Positions 1 to 7,754 of a DNA stretch of 64,000 bases are shown here, in pieces. Every line of letters starts with the position of its first letter. The stretch's first letter is position 1. The stretch is from Balneatrix alpica DSM 16621 (GTDB lineage Bacteria > Pseudomonadota > Gammaproteobacteria > Pseudomonadales > Balneatricaceae): positions 1 to 64,000 of the forward strand of contig NZ_KK211039.1 in the NCBI RefSeq assembly GCF_000619885.1, given 5' to 3'. The notes beneath the pieces were generated by a model, which did not search any database, was not told where the DNA came from, and worked only from the letters and a program-made list of their open reading frames with translations. The position numbers were made by a program, and so were the translations under genes.

Positions 1-3
1 TGT

Positions 4-79
4 GGGTGCATAGCTCAGTTGGTAGAGCAACGCCCTTACAAGGCGTGGGTCAGGAGTTCGAGTCTCTTTGCACCCACCA
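4..79 (+). tRNA. tRNA-Val (anticodon TAC)
   Basis: A full cloverleaf can be drawn by eye. The acceptor stem GGGTGCA pairs with TGCACCC, and the discriminator A76 is followed by an encoded CCA at 77-79. The anticodon stem ACGCC/GGCGT closes the loop CTTACAA, which puts anticodon TAC at 37-39 and so reads valine GUA codons. The T-arm carries TTCGAGT. The gene lies at the window edge and could be the last member of a tRNA cluster; nothing upstream is visible. Confidence 0.97.
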
Positions 80-168
80 TATCGCCTCTCTAAATTTTTC
101 CTTCCGTTATTTCTTTATCTTCGCCTATTCTCCTTATTTGGCTTATTGCTGAATGCTTAGGAGTGCTT

Positions 169-639
169 GTGCATATTCGTCTGGATGATTTGCGTTCCCC
201 TCAGGTGGTGAGCTTTTTGCAGGCACATCTCCAGGATATGCGTGCCGTTTCTCCGCCGGAGAGCAAGCATGCGTTAGATGTGGAGGCATTACAGCAGCCC
301 GATGTGCAATTTTGGACGCTGTGGATGGGAGAGGATCTGCTCGGTTGCGCTGCCTTAAAGCGTTTATCTGCCCTGGATGCTGAGTTGAAGTCGATGCGCA
401 CAAAAGCTCATGCGCGTAAGCAGGGTATTGGTACGCTGATGTTGAATCATGTTTTGGAACAAGCCAGATTGCAGGGCTATCGTCGTATCAGCCTGGAAAC
501 CGGCTCCATGCCTTTTTTTGCTCCGGCGCGGCGTTTGTATCAGCGTTTTGGCTTTGTCCCCTGTCCACCTTTTGCCAGTTATCGGCCAGATCCTAATTCG
601 GTATTTATGACGCTCTTGTTGCTTGATGCTGGCGCTTAA
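169..639 (+). CDS. GNAT-family N-acetyltransferase
   Basis: Predicted cytoplasmic acetyl-CoA-dependent N-acetyltransferase of 156 residues; the substrate is not evident. The acetyl-CoA pyrophosphate-binding motif is visible as ARKQGIGTLML, followed by the typical motif-B segment (RRLYQRFGF). GTG at 169 is preferred because TAGGAG at 158-163 is spaced correctly for it. An in-frame GTG at 163 overlaps the Shine-Dalgarno itself. A 15-nt palindrome (GGCGCTTAAAGCGCC, 631-645) contains the stop codon and could serve as a weak terminator. The gene converges on dsdA and is probably transcribed alone. Family assignment is firm; function is open. Confidence 0.85.
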   Translation: MHIRLDDLRSPQVVSFLQAHLQDMRAVSPPESKHALDVEALQQPDVQFWTLWMGEDLLGCAALKRLSALDAELKSMRTKAHARKQGIGTLMLNHVLEQARLQGYRRISLETGSMPFFAPARRLYQRFGFVPCPPFASYRPDPNSVFMTLLLLDAGA

Positions 640-717
640 AGCGCCGCGGGGTCATCAAGTAAGCATCTTGTTCGTCTCGCCAAGTAAGGCGCCTTCCCTG
701 GCTTTTACCTGCCAATG

Positions 718-1989
718 TTAGTTAGGTAGTTGTAGCCAGGATTGGAATTCGTTCTCTGGCACCAGGCTGCCACCGGTTGTCCAAATTAAGTGAGTAGTCT
801 GCTTAAGTCGTGCGTCTAATCCCTGTTGAGCAAGATACTGCCGTCCCTCGGGGCTGTTGAGTAGTAGCTGCGGGCCGACAAATCCTGCTGCTGCGGAGGG
901 TTCCAGTTGAAGCTGTAGCTGCTGATAGGCGCATTGTAACCACAATAGCAGGCTTGCATCGCTCACAGTCATACAGCCTGATAGCTGTGTTTTGAGCAAA
1001 GTTAAGACCAGTTCGGAGGCGGCGGGCACAGCAAGTCCGTCGGCGAGGGTTTGATTATCCAGCCCCCATTGGTACACATCTTGAGGCTGCGGACTGGCCA
1101 TTGCGGTCAGGATGCAGGGGCTGGCGCAGGGCTCGACAAAAAATAAGTGTACGGCATCCCCCAGGCGACGCTTAAGGCCATAGCCAATGCCACCGGGGGC
1201 GCCACCCACTCCACAGGGGAGATAGACCAGTAAAGGATGCTCGCTGTCAATGCGGCGACCTTGCTCGGTAAGGGCCTGGATGACCTGATCTGCTGCCAGT
1301 GCATAGCCGCTAAAAAGGCTGCTGGAACGTTCATCGTCAACAAAATAAGTGAAGGGGTCTTGCTCAGCCAGGGCCCGGCCAGCGGCAACCGCGCGGCTGT
1401 AGTCACCGCTGTGCTCAATCACCTTGACGCCATGCTGACGTAGGCGCGCTTTTTTCCAGGCTTTGGCCTCTACTGACATGTGGACTTCCGCTTGAAAGCC
1501 TAAGAGTGCCGCCATGATGCCAATTGCCATGCCCAGGTTGCCGGTGCTCCCCACGGCAATGCGGTGTTGGGCAAATAGCTGTTTGGCCGCATCACTGAGT
1601 AGGGTCAGGCTGTCACTGTTAGCCGAGAGAAGTCCAGCTTGCTGTGCCAGTTGGCTGGCATGTTGCAGCACTTCGTAGAAGCCGCCCCGTGCTTTTACCG
1701 AGCCCGCCACCGGCAATAGGTGGTCTGCCTGTAGCCACAGTTGATCTGACTGCAGATCTGGGTAGTAGGGCAGCAGAGCATTCGCACTCAGCAGCGGGGC
1801 CTGGATGCGTCCTTTCGTGAAAGCCGGAATCAGGTGGCTTATGGCGGTCGTTAACCACTCTGAGTCTTGTTCGGCCTGCTGGATTTGGGCATCGATCCAG
1901 CTTGGGCTAAAAGCGGGTTGATAGTGGGGATTGAGCCAGCACAGGGGCCGATGAGCCTGAGCATGTTGGATTAGTTGTTCTAAATTCAT
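718..1989 (-). CDS. dsdA: D-serine ammonia-lyase (D-serine dehydratase)
   Basis: PLP enzyme that converts D-serine to pyruvate and ammonia in the cytoplasm, for detoxification and carbon/nitrogen use. The protein follows E. coli DsdA along its whole length. The PLP lysine lies in GSVKARGGFYEV, the phosphate-binding loop is GSTGNLGMAIG, and GVGGAPGG and TTHLIWTTGG are also present. ATG at 1989 gives 423 residues. An upstream GTG at 2019 would add ten residues and make the N-terminus closer in length to E. coli, but neither start has a clear Shine-Dalgarno, and a regulator half-site lies on the GTG. The gene is divergent from a GcvA/DsdC-type LysR gene, which fits known dsdA regulation. A stand-alone fold-type II dehydratase of another specificity is unlikely given the match. 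Confidence 0.93.
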   Translation of the reverse strand: MNLEQLIQHAQAHRPLCWLNPHYQPAFSPSWIDAQIQQAEQDSEWLTTAISHLIPAFTKGRIQAPLLSANALLPYYPDLQSDQLWLQADHLLPVAGSVKARGGFYEVLQHASQLAQQAGLLSANSDSLTLLSDAAKQLFAQHRIAVGSTGNLGMAIGIMAALLGFQAEVHMSVEAKAWKKARLRQHGVKVIEHSGDYSRAVAAGRALAEQDPFTYFVDDERSSSLFSGYALAADQVIQALTEQGRRIDSEHPLLVYLPCGVGGAPGGIGYGLKRRLGDAVHLFFVEPCASPCILTAMASPQPQDVYQWGLDNQTLADGLAVPAASELVLTLLKTQLSGCMTVSDASLLLWLQCAYQQLQLQLEPSAAAGFVGPQLLLNSPEGRQYLAQQGLDARLKQTTHLIWTTGGSLVPENEFQSWLQLPN

Positions 1990-2018
1990 CTTTGGCTTGT
2001 CTTGTCTGAATGATGTCA

Positions 2019-2085
2019 CTAATCTAGCCGCTTATACCGTGATAACAAGCTGTAATGGCTTGCATAAAGATTAGCAGGTCTAATC
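2019..2085. promoter_or_regulatory. Candidate DsdC operator in the dsdA/dsdC divergent promoter
   Basis: A perfect inverted repeat, GATTAG-CAGGT-CTAATC, lies at 2069-2085, immediately upstream of the regulator start codon. The arrangement matches the T-N11-A architecture bound by LysR proteins. A further CTAATC half-site lies at 2019-2024 near the start of dsdA. Autoregulation of dsdC and activation of dsdA from this 67-bp gap is inferred. Confidence 0.6.
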
Positions 2086-2086
2086 A

Positions 2087-3070
2087 ATGCCTATATTAAA
2101 CAGTCTATGCTGGAATGCGTTGCGGGTCTTTGAGGCGGCTGCCCGTCTACAAAGCTTTACCAAGGCGGCCGATGAGCTTTGCGTTACCCAGGGAGCGGTC
2201 AGTCAACAGATTCGCCAGTTGGAAGAACAGCTGGGAGTGCAGTTGTTTATTCGACAGGGGCGTGGGGTGATGCTGAGTCCGGAAGGGCGCCGCTTGGCCA
2301 GTCTCACTTCCCGAGTGGTGGCGGAAATCTCCGATGAGGTGCGGCGTATCCGTCGCCCAGACAGTGATCGCCAACTAGTGGTGAGTTGCTGTCCTTCTTT
2401 TGCCATGCAGTGGTTATTGCCACGGTTGGGGCGTTTTTCAGCGTTGTACCCTGATATAGAGGTATCGCTGCGTGCGGAGTTTCATGCGTTGACGCCGCGT
2501 GAACTCCTGGCAGAGGGCATTGATTTGGCCATTCGTTACGATCCCTGGGGTTATCCGATAGGGTTTGATGAGGTGCTACTGGAGGAATATTTACTGCCGG
2601 TGGTGGCACCTGGGCATCTGGATCAGCAGCAGCTGGCCGACCCGGTTAAAACCCTTAGCAAGCAAGTGTGGTTACTGGATGCGGTCAGTTGGGCCGGGGC
2701 AGACGCCCATGATGAATGGCATGCCTGGCTTCATGCGAAAGAGTTGAGCGGCCTGAAGGGGCGGCAGGAGCAGATTTTTAATTTGGCACAGTTGGCCCAG
2801 CAGGCAGCAGCGCAGGGGCGGGGGGTAGCGATGGGGCGATTGGCCCTGGTGGCGGATGCCTTGATCGCCGGCCAATTGGATGGCCTCTGGGCGCCGGCGG
2901 TTGCTTCGCCAGCGCGCTATGTACTCTTAACCCATGGTGAGCGCCGACGTCAGGCCGGTGTGCAGCAATTTTGCCAGTGGTTAAAGCGTGAGATTGAAGA
3001 CTTTAAGCGTAGTTGTTCGCGCTTGTTGCCGGATTGGGTAACGGAGCTACCGCAGGCACCGGAATCCTAA
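2087..3070 (+). CDS. dsdC: LysR-family regulator, DsdC/GcvA type
   Basis: Transcription factor of 327 residues. The N-terminal helix-turn-helix spans about residues 10-70 (FTKAADELCVTQGAVSQQI), followed by a periplasmic-binding-protein-like effector domain of the GcvA subgroup. It is divergent from dsdA with a perfect LysR-style palindrome between them, which is why DsdC is the best functional guess: an activator of dsdA that responds to D-serine. The symbol rests on context. Its 3' end overlaps the convergent sensor kinase gene by 68 bp, so the two transcripts would be antisense at their ends. Confidence 0.8.
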   Translation: MPILNSLCWNALRVFEAAARLQSFTKAADELCVTQGAVSQQIRQLEEQLGVQLFIRQGRGVMLSPEGRRLASLTSRVVAEISDEVRRIRRPDSDRQLVVSCCPSFAMQWLLPRLGRFSALYPDIEVSLRAEFHALTPRELLAEGIDLAIRYDPWGYPIGFDEVLLEEYLLPVVAPGHLDQQQLADPVKTLSKQVWLLDAVSWAGADAHDEWHAWLHAKELSGLKGRQEQIFNLAQLAQQAAAQGRGVAMGRLALVADALIAGQLDGLWAPAVASPARYVLLTHGERRRQAGVQQFCQWLKREIEDFKRSCSRLLPDWVTELPQAPES

Positions 3071-4766
3071 CTTCTAAGCAGGTGCCCTTGATGCTGGACT
3101 CCAGACGGAGGCTGCCGTTGAGGGCATCGACCCGCTCGCGAATGCCGAGTAAGCCATAGCCTTGCTCGGCGGCAGCGACATTAAAGCCTTTACCATTATC
3201 TTGTAAGCGCAGTTGTAACTCGTGTTGGTCATTAAAGTGCAGATGGAGCTCGACGCTGCTGGCCTGGGCATGTTTGGCAACATTGTTTAGGGCTTCTTGA
3301 ATAATGCGATACAGCGCCGTGGTGCTACGCTCATCCAGTTGGTCCAGCTCTTCCTGCTCGGCTAAATCAAAGAAAAACTGCACATTTTTTTGCTGCAGGG
3401 TGTCTAGAATCGGCATGTTGACCAGGGCCTCAATCAGGCCAAATTCATCCAGAGGGAGTGGGCGCAGACTACGAATAAGGTTGTAGACGGTGTCGTACAT
3501 GAGTTTGGAGGTGTTGTAGATGGAGTCGGCACATTGCTGTAGCAAAGAACCTTCCTCGGCCCGGGTCTTGATCAGGTAGGCATCGGAACTGACAGCGGTC
3601 AGGCACTGACCCAGTTCATCGTGGAGTTCACTGGCGAGCATTTTGCGTTCTTGTTCCTGCAACATGATCAGCTGTTGGCTCAGCTGTTTGGCGCGCTGGC
3701 GGGCCAGGTCGAGGTCTTGGTTCAAGGCGAGCAGGTCAGTTTCACGTTGCTGTAGCTGCACAATTAAGCCCAGGAGGATTTTGCCGAGGCTATCAAATTC
3801 ACGAATCGGGTGATGAAAGGTTCGCTCGGCATCGGCACTGGGGCGTTCGGCTAAGCGTAGTAATTCTTGTAAAGGCGCCACGCTCAGTTTGGAGGCTAGG
3901 ACGGCAATCAAAGCGGAGAGCATTAAAATCACTAAAATCGTGCTGAATAAAATGCTGCTGAGATTGGAGCGGAAGGCATCCAGGGAGGCGCTGCTGCGCA
4001 GGCTACCAAGGCTGAGCCCCTGATCTTCTCCCTGTAGCAAAATGGGGGTATGGAAAATCAGGCTGCCACCTTGCTCACCCACACGGCCAGAGAGAGGCAG
4101 ATGCTGACTGAGGCTGTTGACGTAGGGACTATCGTCACTGGTGCTGCTGATTAGCGCCTGACTGTCCTGAAAGAGCGTTAGAGCCAAAGTATCTTCTGTT
4201 GCAGTGCCTTTCAGGGTATTGATTAAGACGAAGCTGTCATTCAAGACAATCCCCCCAAGTAATCGCCCCATCACTTGACCGCTGTCTGGATTAATAATGG
4301 GTTTGCTGAGCAGTAATCCATGCCAGTTTTGCTCTGGATGGTGAATCAGTTGCCAGCGGTTAGGCAGGTGCTCGCGTAATTGCGGATAGAAGGGGCGCAT
4401 GTCGTAGAGGGGGGAGCTCAGATCAATCCAGCGCTCTCCTGGCAGGTGCTCAATGATGAGCAGGTCAAACTCCATGCGATATTTTTGATAGTAGAGCTGA
4501 TCAAGCTCCTGATTACTGACTTGATCGGGTAGCAGGCCTAGGGAGGGTTCCTGACTAAACTGGGTCAGGCGTTGCCCCAAGCGTTCCAGATGCCGATCAA
4601 ACATATACTGGGACAGAGTGCGAAACTGATGAAAAGCCTTGGCGGATTCATCTTGAATGAGGTTCAGGCCGCTTTGATAGCTTAAGCCGTAAATCAGTGC
4701 AGTCGCCAGGCCAGACAGTAACAACAGTGCGACCAGCCAGAAGCTAAATAATGGGTAGCGCTTCAT
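3003..4766 (-). CDS. LuxQ-like periplasmic sensor fused to a NarL-family (HisKA_3) histidine kinase
   Basis: Inner-membrane sensor kinase of 587 residues. TM1 is at about 6-28, a periplasmic domain spans about 29-270 and TM2 about 271-291. A linker/coiled coil follows, then the HisKA_3 H-box ASELHDELGQCL with phospho-acceptor His382. The HATPase domain has N-box QEALNNVAKHA (490-500), G1 DNGKGF (523-528) and G2 GYGLLGIRERV (536-546). Residues 155-210 (KPIINPDSGQVMGRLLGG, VLNDSFVLINTLK) resemble the membrane-proximal part of Vibrio LuxQ's double-PAS periplasmic domain. LuxQ itself has a HisKA core and a receiver; both are absent here. The start codon overlaps the stop of the LuxP-like gene (ATGA), so the pair is translationally coupled. 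No response regulator lies adjacent; a NarL/FixJ-type partner elsewhere is expected. Ligand and output are inferred. Confidence 0.88.
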   Translation of the reverse strand: MKRYPLFSFWLVALLLLSGLATALIYGLSYQSGLNLIQDESAKAFHQFRTLSQYMFDRHLERLGQRLTQFSQEPSLGLLPDQVSNQELDQLYYQKYRMEFDLLIIEHLPGERWIDLSSPLYDMRPFYPQLREHLPNRWQLIHHPEQNWHGLLLSKPIINPDSGQVMGRLLGGIVLNDSFVLINTLKGTATEDTLALTLFQDSQALISSTSDDSPYVNSLSQHLPLSGRVGEQGGSLIFHTPILLQGEDQGLSLGSLRSSASLDAFRSNLSSILFSTILVILMLSALIAVLASKLSVAPLQELLRLAERPSADAERTFHHPIREFDSLGKILLGLIVQLQQRETDLLALNQDLDLARQRAKQLSQQLIMLQEQERKMLASELHDELGQCLTAVSSDAYLIKTRAEEGSLLQQCADSIYNTSKLMYDTVYNLIRSLRPLPLDEFGLIEALVNMPILDTLQQKNVQFFFDLAEQEELDQLDERSTTALYRIIQEALNNVAKHAQASSVELHLHFNDQHELQLRLQDNGKGFNVAAAEQGYGLLGIRERVDALNGSLRLESSIKGTCLEVRIPVPAVAPLPNPATSANNYA

Positions 4767-5899
4767 GGCTGTTTCCTTGAATAACGATAGGCCTGATGGC
4801 GTAGACGCTGGAGTTCGGTATCAGGAGTTTTGGTGGTGACCAGAACCATGGAGCCAGCAAAAACTTGGGGTACGGCTTCACCGAGTAAATCACTACGAAT
4901 CGCTTCGGCAATGGCAATGCCGCTGTCATCGTTCATGCGCATCACCGTTACCTGCAAACGGCCAGCCTGTAATTGTTCCAGCTCCAACTCGGTACCGCCC
5001 CAGCCGTTCAGGGCGACTTGTTGACTGAGCCCTAGTTCTGCTAGCGCATCGGCAGCACCCAGGGCAAGGTCTGTGGCGCAGGCATAAATGAAAGTGGGTT
5101 GGGGGTGCTGGCGCAGCATTTCCAGCGTGCGTGCTTTGGCAGAGTCTCGGCTGGCTTCGGTATAGAACGCAGAGTGTAGTTGGAGTTGACTGTGTTGTTG
5201 CAGCTCCTGAATCAGACTGTCCCCTCGTGCCTGACTAACATAACCGGGTTGCCAATAGAGTACGCCATAGCTGCTGTTGGCAGGCAGGGTGCGCTTGAGG
5301 TAATCCGCCAGCATGCGACTACCCTGAATGTGATCAAAGCCGACATATAGGAGTGGCGGTGTGCTTTGCCACTCTTTTAATGGGGTAGTGATATTTTGCA
5401 GAATCAGCTTGGTACGACCGTGGGTTAGCACCCGTTCGAGCACTTTCTTATGGGGGAGGGTGTCCAGGGTGGTTATCAGGTAGTCCGGTTGCTGCGCGAG
5501 TACCTTGGCGATATGTAGCTCCTGAACCCGGGCTTCGTCATCGGGGCGAAGGTTGACGACTTCTAACTGATAAGGGATGCCTAATTCCGCCAAACGTTCT
5601 TGCATCGCCTTAATATTGCTTGTCCAGTAGCTGGAGAATTGGTTGCCCGGCTGCACCAGGGTAATGCGTAACGGCGTGGTAGGCGCTGGGGTCAGCGGCT
5701 GACCAGGTTCGCTGATACGCTGGCGCATATTTTCGGCCAGTAAGAGCTGCTGGGGGTTGAGACGATAGAATTCATCAAGTGTCCAATAGGAAATGCTCCA
5801 TTCTTCCAGCGCGGTGACGGAGGGGCTCAGCAACAGCAGAGAGCAGAGAGCAATGACAGAGCGACTCAGGCGGGCGAACACTGATGAGGTGAAGGGCAT
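4763..5899 (-). CDS. luxP: LuxP-type autoinducer-2-binding periplasmic protein
   Basis: Periplasmic receptor of 378 residues with an N-terminal signal peptide (about 1-30, ending SVTA). It is similar to Vibrio LuxP along its whole length. All eight residues I recall as contacting borated AI-2 in V. harveyi LuxP are kept: Q87, S89 and W92 (PGNQFSSYW), N169 (LILQNITTP), R225 (SQARGDS), T276 (FIYACATD), W300 (LNGWGG) and R321 (VTVMRMNDD). The two arginines that hold the borate are both present. It overlaps the downstream kinase gene by 4 bp, as expected for a receptor/sensor pair. A sugar-binding protein of the same fold is the alternative, but the complete pocket argues against it. Whether the host makes AI-2 (luxS) cannot be told from this window. 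Confidence 0.88.
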   Translation of the reverse strand: MPFTSSVFARLSRSVIALCSLLLLSPSVTALEEWSISYWTLDEFYRLNPQQLLLAENMRQRISEPGQPLTPAPTTPLRITLVQPGNQFSSYWTSNIKAMQERLAELGIPYQLEVVNLRPDDEARVQELHIAKVLAQQPDYLITTLDTLPHKKVLERVLTHGRTKLILQNITTPLKEWQSTPPLLYVGFDHIQGSRMLADYLKRTLPANSSYGVLYWQPGYVSQARGDSLIQELQQHSQLQLHSAFYTEASRDSAKARTLEMLRQHPQPTFIYACATDLALGAADALAELGLSQQVALNGWGGTELELEQLQAGRLQVTVMRMNDDSGIAIAEAIRSDLLGEAVPQVFAGSMVLVTTKTPDTELQRLRHQAYRYSRKQP

Positions 5900-6118
5900 A
5901 ACTTCATTCCGTTGACGAATGCCTGGATTCTACCTGCCTTGTGGCTGGGGCCCAAATGTTGCTGGATACTCCCGACTGGGTTGCAGCGTGCAGACAACGA
6001 GAAAGCTGCACAAAGCGATTAAAGGGGATAAGCTTGCAAACGCTCAGTTTGTCTTAGGTGTGGTGACGATATGTCGACGCCGAATAGCAGTGATTCATGG
6101 TAACGAGCGAGAGGAAGC

Positions 6119-7144
6119 ATGCGTAAAGGTGAGGATTTTGAGTTACCCAGTCTTGGGCCTGCTGATGAGCCACGGCAGCAACTCAGGCGGGATGAGCCTG
6201 GCAGTCGCTCTGGGCCCGGTTGGTTACCAGCCATGTTGGTGTTGGCGGTGCTGGCTGCCTATGTGGTGTGGTCAGAACTGCGCTACCAACGGGAGCAAGG
6301 GCAGAGCCAGATCGGCTCGGAGCAGGTAGAGCAAACCCAGCGCCGTCTGAGTGAAATAGAGGCGTTGTTATCCGCCACTCAGGTGACCAGTAGTGAGTCA
6401 GGGCAGCAGCTACAAAGTACCCTGGGACAAATTAAGCTTGGCCAGCAGTACATTAGTGAACAACAGCAGCAAATGTTGACGCAGCAACAGGAGTGGCAAG
6501 GGCAAATTGATAAGCGCTTGCTCGATTTCGATAAGGTGCTGAAAGAGCAGGCGCAGTTAACGGATGAGCTTCGGTTGAGTTTGAGTGCACTGTCTGATCG
6601 TTTAGGGTTGCAGCAACAGCAGTTGCAAAAGCAAAGCGATCAGCTGCTGACGTTACAGAAACAGCAGGATCAACAACAGAGCGCGTCCTTAGCTTTACAA
6701 GCTGAATTGGAGAGCGCAAAAGGGGAGAGTCAACAATTAGCTGTAGAACAACAGCGTTTGGCCAGTACTTTGGATAGCCGCTTGCAGCAATTGCAAAGCA
6801 AACCGCCCCAACTGGATGAGCAAGCGCTACAGGGGCTGCGTCAGAGCTTGGCGCAGTTGGAGCAAAAGTTGACCCAATTGGCGCAGACTCAACAGCAGGC
6901 CCAGGCGGAACTAGGCCAATGGCAAGAGCGTCTCGCCAAACAGGACAAGCGTATTCAGGATACGGAACGCTTGGCGAAACAAAATCAGACCGCAGCTAAA
7001 GGGGGTAGTGTCAGTGACCTGAAGGTGGCGGAGTTGGAAGAGCGCCTGTACCTCAGTGAGGAGGCCATTCGTGCCATTGATGCCTTCCGTCTACAGGTAA
7101 GTCAGCGTCTTGCTACCCTGGAAGATCGGCTGAAACGTAAATAA
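6119..7144 (+). CDS. Membrane-anchored glutamine-rich coiled-coil protein, function unknown
   Basis: I do not recognise a named family. The 341-residue protein has a short cytoplasmic N-terminus, one transmembrane helix at about residues 35-52, and then an almost unbroken coiled coil very rich in Gln, Leu, Glu and Ser to the C-terminus. The topology (N-in, coiled coil in the periplasm) is inferred from the charge pattern. ATG at 6119 follows GAGAGGAAGC. It is followed after 4 bp by thpR and probably shares its transcript. No catalytic motif is visible. A scaffold or envelope-spanning structural role is possible but unproven. Confidence 0.75.
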   Translation: MRKGEDFELPSLGPADEPRQQLRRDEPGSRSGPGWLPAMLVLAVLAAYVVWSELRYQREQGQSQIGSEQVEQTQRRLSEIEALLSATQVTSSESGQQLQSTLGQIKLGQQYISEQQQQMLTQQQEWQGQIDKRLLDFDKVLKEQAQLTDELRLSLSALSDRLGLQQQQLQKQSDQLLTLQKQQDQQQSASLALQAELESAKGESQQLAVEQQRLASTLDSRLQQLQSKPPQLDEQALQGLRQSLAQLEQKLTQLAQTQQQAQAELGQWQERLAKQDKRIQDTERLAKQNQTAAKGGSVSDLKVAELEERLYLSEEAIRAIDAFRLQVSQRLATLEDRLKRK

Positions 7145-7148
7145 GGCA

Positions 7149-7706
7149 ATGAGCGTTCAGCGTATTTTTATCGCTCTCCCTGTCCCGCCAGAGCTAGGGC
7201 AGCTCTGGCTTTCTCAGGTGCCAGAAGTCTTGGAGGGGGTAGGGGCGCTCAATCTACAACCATTAGCGAATTTGCATCTTACCCTGGCGTTTTTAGGGGA
7301 TTGGCCGCTGACGCAGCAGCAGGTGTTGCAGCAGAGTCTGGCGCAGGTGTGTCGGCAACACTCCCCTTTCACGCTGACAGTGAGTCAGCTAGGGGGCTGG
7401 CAGTTGTCTGCCAAGCGGGAGCTATGGGTGGCCTGGCCTGAGCGAAGCCTTCCTTTGCTAAACCTGCAACAGCAGCTCAATCAGTCGTGTCAGCAGCTTG
7501 GCTGGGTCGCCTCGTCGCAAACCTATCGACCCCATATCACCTTGGCACGCTATCGTGGTCAGGCGCACTCTGAAGTAGAGAAACCCTTGGCTGCTGCGAG
7601 CTGGCGAGTAGATCAAGTGATTATTTATCGTAGTGATCTAGGTCAACAAAACTCCATTTATACTCCGCTGGCGTCCCTGCCTTTGGCTGGAAAGGCTTTA
7701 GAATAG
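7149..7706 (+). CDS. thpR: RNA 2',3'-cyclic phosphodiesterase (2H family)
   Basis: Cytoplasmic 2H phosphoesterase of 185 residues, the usual family length. It hydrolyses RNA 2',3'-cyclic phosphate ends and has in vitro 2'-5' ligase activity in relatives. The two catalytic H-x-T/S motifs are visible as NLHLTLAFLG near residue 42 and RPHITLARY near residue 128. The gene starts 4 bp after the coiled-coil protein gene, which suggests one operon. The physiological substrate of this family remains unclear. Confidence 0.92.
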   Translation: MSVQRIFIALPVPPELGQLWLSQVPEVLEGVGALNLQPLANLHLTLAFLGDWPLTQQQVLQQSLAQVCRQHSPFTLTVSQLGGWQLSAKRELWVAWPERSLPLLNLQQQLNQSCQQLGWVASSQTYRPHITLARYRGQAHSEVEKPLAAASWRVDQVIIYRSDLGQQNSIYTPLASLPLAGKALE

Positions 7707-7754
7707 CCGCCCCCGTGGCCGCTGTATGAGCCCTTGTTAGTCTAGGTTGTGGTT

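Noticed and set aside
5919-6329. 136-codon frame in the luxP upstream region
   Set aside because: It overlaps the start of the coiled-coil gene in another frame, has no ribosome-binding site and resembles no protein family.
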